Numbered from the stretch's first letter, positions 1 through 11,688 are shown. The stretch: DNA of 64,000 nucleotides from Amorphophallus konjac (GCA_022559845.1 CM040118.1:444290053-444354052); one strand, 5' to 3'. Notes: generated from the letters alone by a model not told the origin. Numbers and translations are program-made.

Positions 1-396
1 AGATTGATGTCAGCATGCAGTGGCTTAGGCCCGAAGCTATTCACCGAAAATGTATAAGTGTTATCGTTGATGTGGGGTAAACACCAATGTAGAGGAGAAT
101 AAGGTTTCATCATCTATCCTAACGGAAGGTCTAGATTGATGTCAGCATGTAGCGGCTTAGGCCCGAAGCCGTTTGCCGAAAATGTATAAGTGTTATCGTT
201 GATGTGGGGTAAACACTAACGCAAAGGAGAATGAGGTTTCATCATCTACCCGGACGGAAGGTCTGGATTGATGTCAGCATCCAGCGGCTTAGGCTTGAAG
301 CCGTTTGCTGAAATTGTATAAGTGTTATTGTTGATGTGGGGTAAACACCAACGCAAGGGAAGATAATGTTTCATCATCTATCCAAATGGAAAGTCT
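1..396. repeat. Tandem repeat, 132-bp unit, three copies
   Basis: The word AGATTGATGTCAGC and its close variants recur at 1, 133, 265 and (diverged) 397, which gives an exact 132-bp period. Three full copies are visible and the array may continue beyond the left edge. It lies 3' of the Tat integrase. Tandem repeats between pol and the 3' LTR are known from Tat/Ogre elements. I see no coding role. Confidence 0.9.
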
Positions 397-454
397 AGAT
401 TGACGTTGGTTCAGCGTCTGAATGTTAATCATCACGATTTTCATTGTTTCTTAC

Positions 455-1700
455 TCAATCATTCATCACCCCTTCAAATGGCAATGGCGCCGCATGGTAG
501 AGCTTTAGATGCTTCCCATTAAGAAGCAAAAAATGTACTTCTCCACGGTGATTGACAACCACATAGGCTCCGCCCTCGTAGACCCTTTGGACCACATATA
601 GACCCAACTAGTTAGCGGTAAGCTTGCCCTTTGGGTTGGAAGCCATGACTTCTTTCTTCTTGGCCATGACCAGGTCACCTTTCTTGAATTTTCACCCTTT
701 GATGAGCATGTTGAAGGCATTCGCCATGTGAGCTTGGTATACTTGGATATTCTCTTGTGCCTGAAGACACTTTCCCTCCAGATCATCCAGTTCTTCGAGT
801 CTTCTTTCAGCATTTGTTTGTTCATCGCGGGCCAAACCGTATTGAATGGCAACCCTGAGCGACGATACTTCTAGCTCCACGGGGACCACAGTCCCGGAGC
901 CGTATACTAAAGAGAAGGGCGAGCAACCCGTAGGAGTCTTGCACACTGTACGGTATGCCCACAATGCTTCATACATCCTTTCGCCCCAGTCCCTTTTGTG
1001 GGAGCTGACGATGTTGGCAAGGAGCGTGCATAAGGTTTTGTTAAATGCTTCAGCCAACCCGTTTGCTTGCAGGTTGTAAGGGGTGGAGGTTCTCCAATCA
1101 ATCTTATACTTCTCGACGAGCTGATATATTTTTTGATTCTTGAAGTGGCTTCCATTGTTAGAAATTATTTGGTTGGGAACACCGAACCGGAAAATAACAT
1201 TTTGCTTGATGAATCTAGCGACCAGCTCACCAGTCACTTCTTTGAGTGCTATAGCTTCTGCCCATCTGGAGAAGTAATCTATTATAGCCAAGATATACTT
1301 GTGTCCGGTTGAGGAAGTCGGAAGAGGTCCAACCACATCGGTTCCCCACTGAGTGAAAGGCCAGCTGGGAATTGTTGGATGTAGGGGTACATGGGGCCAC
1401 CTGGGCACAGCAGCATGCTCCTGGCATTTCTGACATGATTTTGAGAATTGACAGCAGTCTTCAAACATGGTAGTCTAGTAATAGCCTAATTTCTTGATTT
1501 CAATCTTCATCTTTGGTCCAACTTGGTGTGCCCCGGCTATTCCGGCATGTATTTCTTTCATCACTTGCCAGGCCTCATTCGTGGATAGGCAACGGAGCAG
1601 AATCTTTTTGCGGGCATCCGCCATGATTCGGAACAGTGTCCCGCTTCGAAATTCATATGAATCTTTGGTCCTAAGGAGATTCATTCTTTCTTCTCTGCCT
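455..1700 (-). pseudogene. Tat integrase (H2C2 zinc domain, DDE core, C-terminal domain)
   Basis: This would join element cDNA to host DNA. In order it shows an HHCC zinc-binding region (HAGIAGAH near 1540, then CQKCQ), a catalytic core with the first Asp in TDVVGPLP (near 1339), and the Glu region ANGLAEAFNKT (near 1050). A C-terminal SH3-like segment (GDLVMAKK, then NWVGPYVV) ends at a TGA at 455-457. Broken features: the second catalytic Asp is Asn (SNNG in place of the usual SDNG, near 1158); a TAG sits where relatives have Trp before PTMFED (near 1472); and a TGA at 692-694 cuts off the C-terminal domain. All pieces share one frame. This is a dead copy. Confidence 0.9.
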
Positions 1701-1864
1701 TTGGGTAGGTGTTGGTGGAGGAACCATTGTATCAGATGCTGTCTCCAATCGGGCTCCTTTGTTTCTTTGGCTACGTTAGCCTCGCATTCCTCTGGACATG
1801 ATTCCAACATATTGGGAACCTGCCATCGATTTATCACAACAATGTTGAGTGTTTCATCTGGTGG

Positions 1865-2285
1865 GACTGCTAGCGAACTGGCTAATTTTGCCAAAGCATC
1901 AGCTTGAGCGTTATGCCCCCGGCCCACATGATTGAGCTTAATATGATGGAAGTTCGCCATAAGGCGTAGTGCCTTTTGACAGTAAGGGTTTAGTTCTGGC
2001 TTCCGCACCTCAAACTCCCCTTGCGTCTATTTTATTATCAGCATTGAGTAGCCAAACACTTGGAGCATCTGAATTCCCATGATGAGAGCGATTTGCAGAC
2101 CGATTATCAGAGCTTCATACTCAGCTTCAATATTGGTGGATGGCTTGTTTATCGAGCAGGTGGTGTATACCACTTCCCCTTCTGGTGACTTCAGGACAAT
2201 ACCGGCTCCTGCTCGGACTTTGACTTGTCCAGTTAATGTAGTTTCTGTTCTTGATGCTCCATCAAAGTAGAGTTGCCATATAATC
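1865..2285 (-). pseudogene. Tat archaeal-like second RNase H domain (aRNH)
   Basis: The domain runs from WQLYFDGAS through AGIVLKSPEG, NIEAEYEALI and the Leu-rich helix to HNAQADALAKLASS. These are the expected blocks of the aRNH domain that Tat elements carry between the gypsy RNase H and integrase. It would degrade the RNA of RNA-DNA hybrids during reverse transcription. The usual GDS catalytic motif reads GYS (Asp to Tyr), and an in-frame TAG splits the domain near 2024, where relatives have a Gln codon. It is therefore inactive twice over. Confidence 0.8.
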
Positions 2286-4267
2286 GGCTGAGCCTGACAT
2301 GCCTCCAACGTTTCATCATCAGGAAGTTCAGTTCCTAACGGAGTATTTTCTGGTGCAGGATGTGTGTCAAAAAAGTCAACTATGGCCTGACCTTTTATAG
2401 CTCTCTGGGGTACATACGAAATATCAAATTCCATCAGGATCACAGCCCATTTGCCGAGTCGGCCTTTGAGTGTTGGCTGGGATAATATGTACTTGAGCGG
2501 GTCCGCTCCAGATATCAATTTGATTTCATGGGACAACATGTAATGCCAGAGTTTCATGACAACGAAGACCAGCGCCAGACAAGTCTTTTCTATAAAAGTG
2601 TATTTCTCTTCAGTCCTTACTAACCTTCTGCTGAGGTAGTAAAGGGCTTGCTCTTTTCCTTCTTCATTCACTTGAGCTAGCATTGCCCCCATGGAGCAAT
2701 GAGTGGCTGCTATATAGAGAATTAGAGGTCTTCCTTTGATCGATGCTCCTAACACCGAAGGGGTCTCCAGGTATTCTTTCAACTTCTCAAAAGCTCCTTG
2801 GCATTCGTCGTCCCAGAAGAATGTCACATCTTTCATCATGAGCTTGTGAAAAGGGTGACATCAACCTGACAAATTTGAAATAAATCAACGAATATATGCC
2901 AGTAGGCCTTGCAAGGACCGCAGTTCTGATAGATTTTTTGGTGGAGGAAGCTCTTGAATAGCTCTAATCTTAGATGGATCAATCTCAATGCCTCTGTGTC
3001 GGACAATGAATCCAAGGAATTTTCCGCCAGACACACCGAAGGCGCATGTCATGGGGCTCATTTTTAGCTCATATTGGCGTAACCTTTGAAACACCACCCT
3101 TAAATCTTGCAGATGGTCCTCCTTTCTGCTGGTTTTCACCATCAAGTCATCAATGCAGCACTCTACCTTTTCGAAGAGTAAGTCATCGAATATCTTCGTC
3201 ATGGCTCTTTGATATGTAGCACCAGCATTCTTGAGGCCGAACGGCATCCTTTTATAGTGAAATATTCCTTTTGGAGTGCGAAATGTAGTATGGATCATGT
3301 CTTGCTCAGCAATCCAAATTTGGTTGTATCCGGACGACCCGTCCATAAATGAGAGAGCTTCATGGCCTATGGTGGCGTCTATCATCACCTCGGTGATTGG
3401 CACAGGAAAATAATCTTTCGGGCATACTTTGTTGAGGTCCCGAAAGTCGACACATATTCTTATCTGCCCATTTTTATTTTTCACGGGCACTATGTTTGCC
3501 AACCATGTTGTATATTGGTTTTCTTCAACAAACCCCACATCAATGAGCTTGTCGACTTCTTTATTAATTCGATTAATCAGCTCAGGACGCATCCGTCTGG
3601 GAGGCTGCTTTACTGGTTCCGCCTTTGGGTCAATTGCTAGCAAATGATGTGCTACAGCGGGGCTTAACCCTGACATTTCATCATATGTCCAGGCAAAGTA
3701 ATCCCTGAACTCTTTTAAGAACTGTATATACTGTTCTTGCACTTCTGGTGTCAGCAGGGCACTGAGAATGGTTGGTCTCGGGTCCTCTTCGGTTCCCAGA
3801 TTTACTTCTATTAGTTCATCGACGGTAGCTTGACCGCCATCTTTGACTCCAGGTGGAGCCTCCTGCACGTCGACGAAGCCCCCATTGATGTAATTTTCTT
3901 CAGCTTCAAAGACTTCGAGCTCTTCAGGTGAAGTGTAATTTGATAGCGAGCCTTTGAAGTTAATCACGGCTTGTTGATCTTCTTCAGTTTGGTCTCCAGA
4001 AACCAGAGGGGTCCGCCCCTTATTCTCTTTGCTGAAGTATTGAGCCATTAGACTCTTTGTCGGGCCTTGTTCAGCTTGGCTTTGCTGACTTGACATCTTT
4101 CTTTGTGATCCCGAGGTATAGATATCCGCATTCAGAGGATCTGCAGGTATAGGCTCATTTGTTGGATCTACCAGTTGTCGCATAGCTCGAACTTCCTCCA
4201 GGACATGTTCGAATTCCAGGTGCTCCTTTCCTTCATCAGAGGTATGATCTTCATCGGATGGCCCCAC
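2286..4267 (-). pseudogene. Tat reverse transcriptase and gypsy-type RNase H
   Basis: The RT blocks appear in order: KNKNGQIRICVDFRDLN, SFMDGSSGYNQI, FGLKNAGATYQRAM, the catalytic box CIDDLM (near 3142-3156, where YIDD or YVDD is usual) and GKFLGFIV. The connection and gypsy RNase H follow (WDDECQGAF, LILYIAATHCSMGAMLAQ, EKTCLALV). The upstream linker begins near 4267. Two in-frame TGA codons close together (near 2854 and 2875) sit where relatives have Arg in a RRFISNLSGR-type segment, as expected from CGA to TGA changes. Its frame continues into the aRNH and integrase. Confidence 0.9.
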
Positions 4268-5159
4268 ATCGAATTTGGCTTCAGCTTAGAACAAGTCCTC
4301 CTTTGGGAATAGCTCCTCCCAACATTAGTATAGTGTTGTTTCCTCTCGTCCTTCTATGTTTTGCTGACTGTTGAGGGGTTCACCACCAATAGTGGAGTGG
4401 CATATAATCTCTTCATCCCCTGGGGGGTATTCAACATGACCAACCTTAAAAGGGTCCTCATGGGTGAAGAAGGTAGAGATAACATCCACCTCTGCTTCAT
4501 AATATTCTTGCAAGGTGTAGCCCATCCCCGGGTGATGGGTGATCTTCAGCAACTCTTTGTTGTTGCAGGGCGGGTCCCAGAGCTTCTGGAATGCCTCTTT
4601 CTAGCCAGCGGATTGCAATGATGGCATATGCATCGTGGTGAACATCTTTGAGACCAGTTGTGTGTTGTAATCCAGGCCCGCTATTGGCACTATCCGGTTT
4701 GTTGCTTCTTCGGGGATCATACAGTCTTGATCATCTTCCTCTGTAGGCTCCCCGATGTAGAATATTATAGGAGGCTCGCAGAAACGAAGGACCTCCATAG
4801 TGGTTTTACTTTCTGGCATTCCAAACTATGAATGGGTTTGAATATCCCCTATGGGATTTTGATGTGCGTGAACTTTTCCTTCATACCATCATCAGCTTCC
4901 CCAGGATAGATGGTTTGTGGTGTGGCTCGAGCAAAGTCCCCAATTTGAGAGACATGGGAGACCTCGTGCTGCTACATGTAGCCTGGTGGTGGTGGAGGGG
5001 ACCAGTCGTCTGATTTTGATGTTACTTTCTTCTGATTTGCATGAACTTCTTTCTTCTTTGCACTTCGGGAGACCTCCGTGTAGAACGGTGCATCGAGCAT
5101 GTGACACTCGTATACTTCAAAAGGGATGCAAGTCTGCAAACACCCTTTCTTCTTTGCCA
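4268..5159 (-). pseudogene. Tat protease-RT spacer region, degraded
   Basis: Minus-strand coding remnants link the protease to RT. They are acidic and proline-containing, with pieces such as YIGEPTEEDDQDCMIPEE (near 4740) and HHPGMGYTL (near 4530). Most of the region stays in the RT frame but has in-frame stops between 4268 and 4325 and between 4553 and 4601. Near 5118 the HPFEVYECHMLDAPFY stretch switches frame within a short T run, which suggests small indels. No enzymatic motif is visible. Confidence 0.6.
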
Positions 5160-5533
5160 TTGTGGTAGTATTTGATACACTGATGCAATGTGGAGGGCAC
5201 TATCTGGTATCTATGCAACCAGGGCTGTCCTAGCAAGGCTTTATAGGTAGTATTGGAATTTATGACATAGAACTACACTGTGGTGGTGAAATCACCCAAT
5301 GTAAGGTTGGATTCTGCCACTCCAGGCAGAGTTTCACACTTCTGATTGAATCCAGCGATTCTCATATCTTTCACTTTGGTGAGGTGCAGATCAAAATAGT
5401 ACTTTTGATAGATGCGGTAGGGTAGGATGTTTATAGCAGCTCCCGGATCTACTAGAATCCGACTTAGTGACTGACAGTTGAGATACCCCCATATATATAG
5501 AGGCCTGTTATGATTGGGGTCAGGAATTAACAT
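5160..5533 (-). pseudogene. Tat aspartic protease domain
   Basis: The segment SRILVDPGAAINILPY fits the aspartic-protease active site of Tat-type elements (Asp-x-Gly followed by a small residue). It is followed by a LLGQPWLHRY block, the second conserved strand region. The protease would process the gag-pol polyprotein. It lies between the gag linker and RT, as expected. An in-frame stop follows TTTV near 5273. The domain call rests on these two motifs and the gene order. Confidence 0.75.
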
Positions 5534-5605
5534 GTCATCCTCTGTGAATGTAATAGCTGGCCCAGAGTTAACCTCTGTCAGGAGTGCCTCATACTGAGCT
5601 GGCGA

Positions 5606-6868
5606 CTACAGAGCATCAATAATAGCTTGGCGAGCTTCTTCGCTCAAGGAAAGAATTTCCCATATGGAAAACCTTGTGGGGAGCTTTTTCAGCATCTTCA
5701 TAATTTGGCTGCCCACTCTGACGTTGGACAGTCGCATCTCCTCCACCCAACGAGGTCTAGGAGGCTCATGGGGTGCTTGTGGCATGGCCTGCCCTTCTTT
5801 TGCTTCCTTCTTCTGAGGGGACTGTAGGGGAGTCTCTGCCGGGGAAGTTATCTTTGGTGTTGAGGGAAGGTCGATGCTTGATTTATCTTTCTTTTTGAGC
5901 ATCATGTTAGATGGTTGTCGGGGATTTTTGTCTTCAGTAGTAGCATTCTGAGCCGGCCGTTTGCCTTCCAGGACGGACAAGAATTCAATAAATGATAGAG
6001 CTTCATCACCCCCCTTTGCTCATGCGTAGAGGCCTAGAGGGAGAGGAATTTCAATGCCCCGGACTTCTGGTTCTAGTATCTGGTAGGGATGCTCACCCCT
6101 GAAGATAATATTGTGGTTAGCTGGAGGCAGACGCCCCCACTTTCTCCTAGAGCCGGTAGCATGCATTGAGGTTGAGGCCTCAGCTTGATTTACTTCCAGT
6201 GATTGAGTAGAAGGCTCCCCTTCATCCTCTTCCCCTGGCAGGGTGAACAGTACTGATAGAGTATTACACTGCACTGTGATTGTTTTCTTCTTGTTTCTTG
6301 GTTTATTCTTCTTCCGGCGTCTTGACTCAGCCGGCTTATGCCCCCAGAAGAGGTCAGCTCCAGCTTCTTCTTGCTCCTTTTCTGGTTGCTCTTCGATGGT
6401 TAATTCCTCTAGCTGTTCCCAGAGGACATAATCTTTCACCAATATCGGCTTCAGCTCGGGCTGTTCATATTCATCGAGCTGGTTAATATATTGATGCAAG
6501 CGCTTCACCTCGGGGCTTATCTTCTCATGAGCTGGCAATGGAGTTTGCTTCCTCCGATTGTGAGTAAATATTCGGATGACTAGCGGTGACTCCGTAGTGT
6601 GCCATACAGGGTTTACTGGATGTGAGGCTTGCTTTGGAGTAACACCTCGAATAGAGGTGCCTGATGTCCCAGAGACCGGTGGCCTTCTTTTAGTCTTGGC
6701 TGGTATTGTCTTCCATCCTACCTGATCCTTAATGGGAGTAAGAAAGCATGCTTCATATGTGTGTTGTGTGCTAGGTTCAACAGCTTCTTCAGGTAATTGC
6801 TGGTACAAGGAAATCATATTGACAACTTGCCTCATCACTGGAGGCTCATGGGGACGTGGAGGATCCAC
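5606..6868 (-). pseudogene. Tat gag-protease linker region
   Basis: A long low-complexity region rich in Pro, Lys and Glu lies between gag and protease (for example SRRRKKNKPRNKKKT near 6310 and PRPRWVEEMRLSNV near 5740). It lies in the same frame as protease, RT and integrase, but in a different frame from the gag N-terminal part. The switch occurs at an A5 run on the minus strand (6897-6901 on the plus strand), which fits a one-base loss. The segment WGRLPPANHNIIFRGEHPYQ near 6100 resembles the conserved pre-protease stretch of Tat polyproteins. Confidence 0.7.
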
Positions 6869-7896
6869 TTCGTGCTCCCCCAGTTGTAGCTCACCCTTTT
6901 TATCATGCTTTCCATGAAATCTGCGAAGACATAACAGTTCTCAATGACATGTCCTAGTGCCCAGTGATATGGACAAAATAGGGGGTCATCTTTCTTTGCT
7001 GCATCAGTGGGTCTCTTTGGCTCAGGTAATGTTATCTTGTTGTATTTGTATGCCCAGTCAAATAATGCCCATGTCTTTTCTTTGGGAAACGAGTATAATT
7101 TCTTCATTTTGTTCTTTAAAGAGACACCTTATTTCTTCTCCATCGCCCCTGCTGGTGGAGGGGTAGCTGCTACTTTGGTCTCTTCTATTTGCTGATCAAA
7201 GGTCTTGAAATCAACAGTGTTTGCTTCAGTTGGCACTGACCGCCACTCAAGAGCCGTTCCTTTATGAACAGCAGAAGTGTTGGTTGGAGGACATTTGGAT
7301 AGGAAGGTCTCGACCTCTGCCACCACATTGTTCAAGCGGTTGAACGTCCTGATATCTGTTCCAATCATCTTTTCAAGCACTTCCCTCCTGAGGTTTTGTT
7401 TGCATATTTGAACAGCATCCTCTTGATGCGAAGGGTGCCTGCACGTCATGGCTAGGTTTCTCCATCGTTTAATATAATCCATGGCGGTTTCATCCTGCCT
7501 CTATCTGGTAGAGGATAATTCTGCCACTGTAATTTTCCTTTTTGTGACATGGAACCTCTCTCGGAATTTCCGCTGCATATCGGGCCAATCAGCCACGGAC
7601 CCTGCCGGGAGGCTAGAATACCATTCAAAGCCCAACCCCGTAAGGGATGAGCCAATGAATTTTAGCAGATAAGCTTCATCAGCAGCCAAGTCTCCCATGA
7701 CTATTGTATAATAAGCAATATGTTCTTTCGGGGAGCCTTGCCCATTGAATTTTTGGAACTTTGGCGGTTTGCTGATGCCTGGGGGTAGTCTCCTTGCAGC
7801 ATATTGTGGAGGGTATGGCACCCGGTAGACATCAAAAGCTCTGAAATCACCATCAACCTTCTCGGATAGCTTCATTTCTATCATCCTTTCAACCAT
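6835..7896 (-). pseudogene. Tat gag (capsid and zinc-binding region)
   Basis: This encodes the structural protein of the element. It contains a retrotransposon gag domain (PKFQKFNGQGSPKEHIAYY, then LPAGSVADWPDMQRKFRERF, then a DYIKRWRNLAMTC block). A zinc-binding stretch follows, CPYHWALGHVIENC (near 6940-6985), typical of Tat gag. In-frame stops near 7500 and 7126 break it into three pieces in one frame, and the frame is then lost at the A-run near 6897. Its right neighbour is the pre-gag ORF in the same frame. Confidence 0.85.
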
Positions 7897-8046
7897 CAGC
7901 TTATTTACTATAGTAGGATCAACAGGCTATGGGTAGAAGTGCGCTTGCTGTTGTGTAAAGGGAGTTGTCAAGACAGTTGCGTGTAAACCCGACTCCACTC
8001 CTGATGGAGAGGGTTGCACTTGGAATGCCGAAGGCTGCACTGTCGG

Positions 8047-9616
8047 CTATTGTGGGAAGGGCTGACATGGAGCTTTCCCGTGACTTGCTTGGTGGGAGAC
8101 GGCAGGTATCACAACCTCGGCTGAGCTGGAAATTTCCTTTGCGAGTTCAGCATGCTTGGAGATAGGGGTTTGTTCATTTTTCTCATTCAATTGCCTTTTA
8201 AGAGATTCAATCTCTTGCTGGTATCTTCTTAACATCATCAAGATAGCTGGGTCCAGAGCTGCAGCCATGGGCATCTCTTCTGTCATTTGACTGGACGTCC
8301 CTTCAGCCAGGATTATTAGTGGCACATTCTCTTCTTCTGAAGTCACCACATTTGTAGTCAAGGTGGTGATCTCAGGCAAGTCATCAATTGCTGCAAGCTT
8401 TTCTTTTACTGCCTGGCCTCATCTTGTTATGGGTCCGGGCCTTTGAGCTAGTCTAATTATATCTTCAGGCTGGTCGAGCAGAGCATCATACCCGCCAATC
8501 AGTCCTGTCATGTTGCAGGCAAAGATCTGTAATTTTCCTCTTTGCCTCCAAACTTTTCTCCGAGCGTGACCTGGGAAGGTCAAACGATCGAACACAGATA
8601 CTCTTCTTTCTTTCTCTTCCTCTTGTAGGGTATCCTCTAAATATTCAACCCTTCGGCTATCTTCAAACTCATTGGAATCTGTGCATGAGACTCCTGGCAT
8701 GAGTTCCTCTTCATCATTCTTTCCTTCTTCTTCGGCTTCCATGGCGCGGAGTAGCCTTTGCAGTCCTAGGAATGAATTCCCCAAGTAGTGGAAATAATCT
8801 TGGACTACTTTGCCCATTTCTTCTCGGCTATGCCTCTGAGGATCAGCTTGAGGCATCAGTCACCCTTGTGTCTTTGGATGATAAGCTAGTCTTGTCATTT
8901 GGGCAGGTTGATACATCTTTCGAGGGTATCGAAATATATCTACCTGCCTGGCGCAGGCTCTTGGCATGTGGGGAGTAGCCATTGGGATGACCTCCTCCAC
9001 TTCTTCTTCTTCCATTTGAACTTCCTTGCCCCCTCTCCTGGGGTGCATGGAAACAACTTCTTTCTTCTTAGGGGCTAGTGCTGGGCCTCGGACATTCTTG
9101 GGTAACCATATTTGTTTGAACCTCCCTGGCATAGGAGCCAGAGGCTTCTTCTCATCTGTTTCTAAGTTGTCCCTCCTGGTGGCCAGCATTTGAAATATGT
9201 TGTTGGTAGGGAGCGCCGGAATGATGTGGTCAGGTAATGCTTCAGCCGGGCGACCATTGAGGTACACCCGTACTCCTCTAATCAGCATGGACTTTCCTGA
9301 GGTCGACAGTCGCCCTCGAGGTGCAGCAGTCCAATCCCTTCTATAATTTCTCTTCTTTCTCCTGCCAGCAGCAGCAGGAACAGTAGTCTTCATGTCCACA
9401 TGATGGACATAGCACGGAATGATAGGGTATGAGACAACAGTCTTCTGTGGCTTCTTCTTCTCTAGTGCATTCGCGGCTTCTACCGTAGCAGTCTTCTCAG
9501 CTTAATCATCGACCTGGAGCAGGTCGACGAATGCGAGCCCCAAACAATTCGGGAAGCCCACTACTGGCGACATGGATCCGAACATAGTTGGTACCGCTAG
9601 GTTGAAGTCCCGCGAT
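8047..9616 (-). pseudogene. Tat pre-gag N-terminal ORF, truncated by insertion
   Basis: One minus-strand frame continues upstream of gag to 9616, with in-frame stops near 9510, 8857 and 8416. The translation is basic and repeat-free, with pieces such as RGVRVYLNGRPAEALPDHI (near 9250) and YFHYLGNSFLGLQRLL (near 8780). Tat/Ogre elements often carry an extra ORF or extended N-terminus before gag, and I assign this one by position only. I know no function for it. The frame is still open where it meets the Sirevirus-type LTR at 9620. Confidence 0.6.
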
Positions 9617-9819
9617 CAATGACACCTAGGAGGGGGGTGAATTGGGTGTTTACCAATTTTAAGAAAACTTTTGGCCTTTTCAAAATATGTGATAAAACAC
9701 TAACTAGGAAGTTGAAATCTATCTAACTACAAGTTAGAATACAACGTACACTAACATTCACACAGAATAGAGGTAGAAGAAAAGAATCACACTACACAAT
9801 CCAAACCACAATGCACAAC

Positions 9820-10196
9820 GATTTTAAGGTGGTTCGGATGCAACGACGGCAATCCTACGTCCACCCCTCACCAAATCCGGTGAGGCTTCACTCGGGGATA
9901 AATCCCCAAACGGAGACGATGCTCCAACCACACATGTAGGACGACGCCTGCACACACACACAGGGACGTGCCCCAATACACACACACACACACATGGAGA
10001 AGATATCTCCAACACTATCCGACAACCGGATCACCAACACAAACACCCGCTGCCACAATTGCAGCAATCCACACACACGAGATAGAACGGATCTAAATAG
10101 ATCCACACACACACACAAACGTAGATCTAAGAAGATCTACACACACACGCGAATGAAGCACGACGACCACACACAACCACGGATCTGAATTGATCC
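9820..10196 (-). other. R/U5 conserved block and hairpin run of LTR J
   Basis: Perfect short hairpins follow one another: GGGGAT/ATCCCC (9894-9907), GGAGA/TCTCC (9996-10010), GGATCT/AGATCC (10089-10104), GTAGATCT/AGATCTAC (10121-10140) and GGATC/GATCC (10181-10196). Several are set in (AC)n. The block at 9820-9885 matches LTRs B, C, E and H in layout. Its role is unknown; it may be a genomic RNA structure. Confidence 0.7.
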
Positions 10197-10834
10197 ACAC
10201 TTACACAGATGTTTCCAGATTATAAAGAACACAAACATAAAGCCCAAAACACAAAGACAATGAAGCACAGTTTAGAAGACTCCTGATTTAGCTTCCACTG
10301 AGTGTATGATGTAGAGCTTGGAACGATGCTTCCTGCTTCACTTGAATGGCTTTTGATGGAGCTTGAATGGCCTTGGAGTGGATGTAGAGTTTGTTGCACA
10401 GAGTACTGTTCACGGCTACAGTATTCTTCCTTCTTCACTTGGATAACCTTCCCTTAATCTCTTCTTGAAACCCTTGCTTGCTTCTTGATAGCCTCCCCCT
10501 TGATCTCTCTTTGTTGGTTGCTTGCTTCTTCACTTCATAGATGCTTGTTGGCTTCAGAAGCACCTTGAATGGGTTGGAGATAGATGAAGAACTTGCTACA
10601 CGAGGTACTATTCACGGAGCTACAGTACCCTCTTCTTCCTCCTTGGATCTCTTGGATTGTTAAGGTTTATGACTACAATGAAATGTTTTATAAACCTTGA
10701 ATGGTCCATAGACAAGTCCCAGACCAGATCCACAAATCCCTCCTTGATTGGGGTCATTGGGATTAAACAAATGGGAAGAAAGACCTCTCCACACGCTTGA
10801 AACACAAAGTCAAACAAGGCTGCATCGGGGCTGG

Positions 10835-11026
10835 CGGTCGACCTGTGGCTTGGGGCGGTTGACCAGAATTTTACAGGAATTGCAGTTTTGGGTGCTGGGA
10901 AAATCGATCGACCGCCCCTAGGCTGGCGGTCGACCGAAATCTGGGATTTTCCAGATTTCGATCATTCAACTCCTCTTTTCAGTTCTATTAATTCTGGTCG
11001 ACTAGCCATGGTCCGTTGGTCAATCG
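10835..11026. promoter_or_regulatory. GTCGAC-type dyad array of LTR J
   Basis: There are three dyads of 10-bp near-palindromes: 10835-10844 with 10856-10865 (11-bp spacer), 10905-10914 with 10927-10936 (12 bp), and 10995-11004 with 11017-11026 (12 bp). The family flavour is CGGTCGACCG. They lie upstream of the candidate TATA box in the minus orientation, so in U3. A regulatory role is inferred. Confidence 0.65.
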
Positions 11027-11688
11027 GAAAGACCTATACTTGCAAAAATGAAGTGTTAGCCCAAAGAAACATGTCCATAAGTCAAGCACTTTATGTCCTT
11101 ATCAATTTCATGAATTTTGTTTCGGGGGCTGACCGCGCAGGTCGATCCGCGTGTGAGGGCGCACGATGGCGAGTTTTGCAAGGGCTTGAAATCTCATGAA
11201 CTAGGTGCATATGAACACTTTGAAACACACATGTTCTGAGGTAAGGGTCAAGTTCTAGGCTAAGAATCAAGAGATAAAACTCAATCATCCCAAGTAAATT
11301 ATTCATGAAATAACCTCATGGAACATTCAATAACAAGGAGTGTATAATAGTGTAAGAGCCTTACCAATGGTTCTTGATAGTACATGACATATACCACCTG
11401 TTTTAGATTGTAGAGGAGCAACGTGATTATCCACACGTTTGGTTCACCAGGTGACTGCCATGAGTTTGATCCACACGTTTGGTTCACTAGGTGACTGCCA
11501 TGAATTTGATCCTGCATGCAAGATAGTCAGGGTTAATACCATGCTTGTTCACAATAAAGATGTTATGAAACCTCTTACCTCTTGTAAAACCAATTCAATC
11601 AAGCAAGAATCAATACCATGTACCGTTGCCATTTGCCATCTCAATCATATTTAAACATAAATGTACATAGTCAACAAGAACATGTGCA

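Larger units (their letters stand above)
1..9616 (-). mobile_element. Tat-lineage Ty3/gypsy retrotransposon, decayed, partial
   Basis: The minus strand, read right to left, encodes a pre-gag ORF, gag, protease, RT, two successive RNase H domains, integrase and an integrase C-terminal domain. Two RNase H domains (a gypsy-type one and then an archaeal-like one starting WQLYFDGAS) are the hallmark of the Tat lineage (Ogre/Retand relatives). The reading frame is broken by many in-frame stops and a few one-base frameshifts, so this copy cannot make a polyprotein. The 3' end runs off the left edge and the 5' part is interrupted at 9620 by a Sirevirus-type LTR. No LTR pair is visible for it. Confidence 0.9.
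9620..11688 (-). mobile_element. Sirevirus-type LTR 'J', probable solo LTR (right end uncertain)
   Basis: The LTR begins TGACACC on the plus strand and carries the Sirevirus signature AGGGGGGTGAAT (U5 end on the minus strand). A conserved block follows: TTTTAAGGTGGTTCGG near 9820 and an inverted CCTCACC/GGTGAGG near 9866. Next come hairpins separated by (AC)n, a candidate minus-strand TATA (10686-10695) and GTCGAC dyads (10835-11026). A possible end is TGCA at 11685-11688, followed by ATCAA, which also precedes the left end (9615-9619). That 5-bp match could be chance; other candidate ends are near 11675 and 11763. No primer site, gag or pol adjoins it. Confidence 0.6.

Noticed and set aside
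505..852. 115-residue minus-strand ORF overlapping the Tat integrase end
   Set aside because: It is an out-of-frame shadow; the integrase C-terminal domain reads in another frame through the same bases.
9824..10188. Overlapping ORFs on both strands with Cys/Val or His/Thr repeats
   Set aside because: They are translations of (AC)n stretches and hairpins in LTR J.
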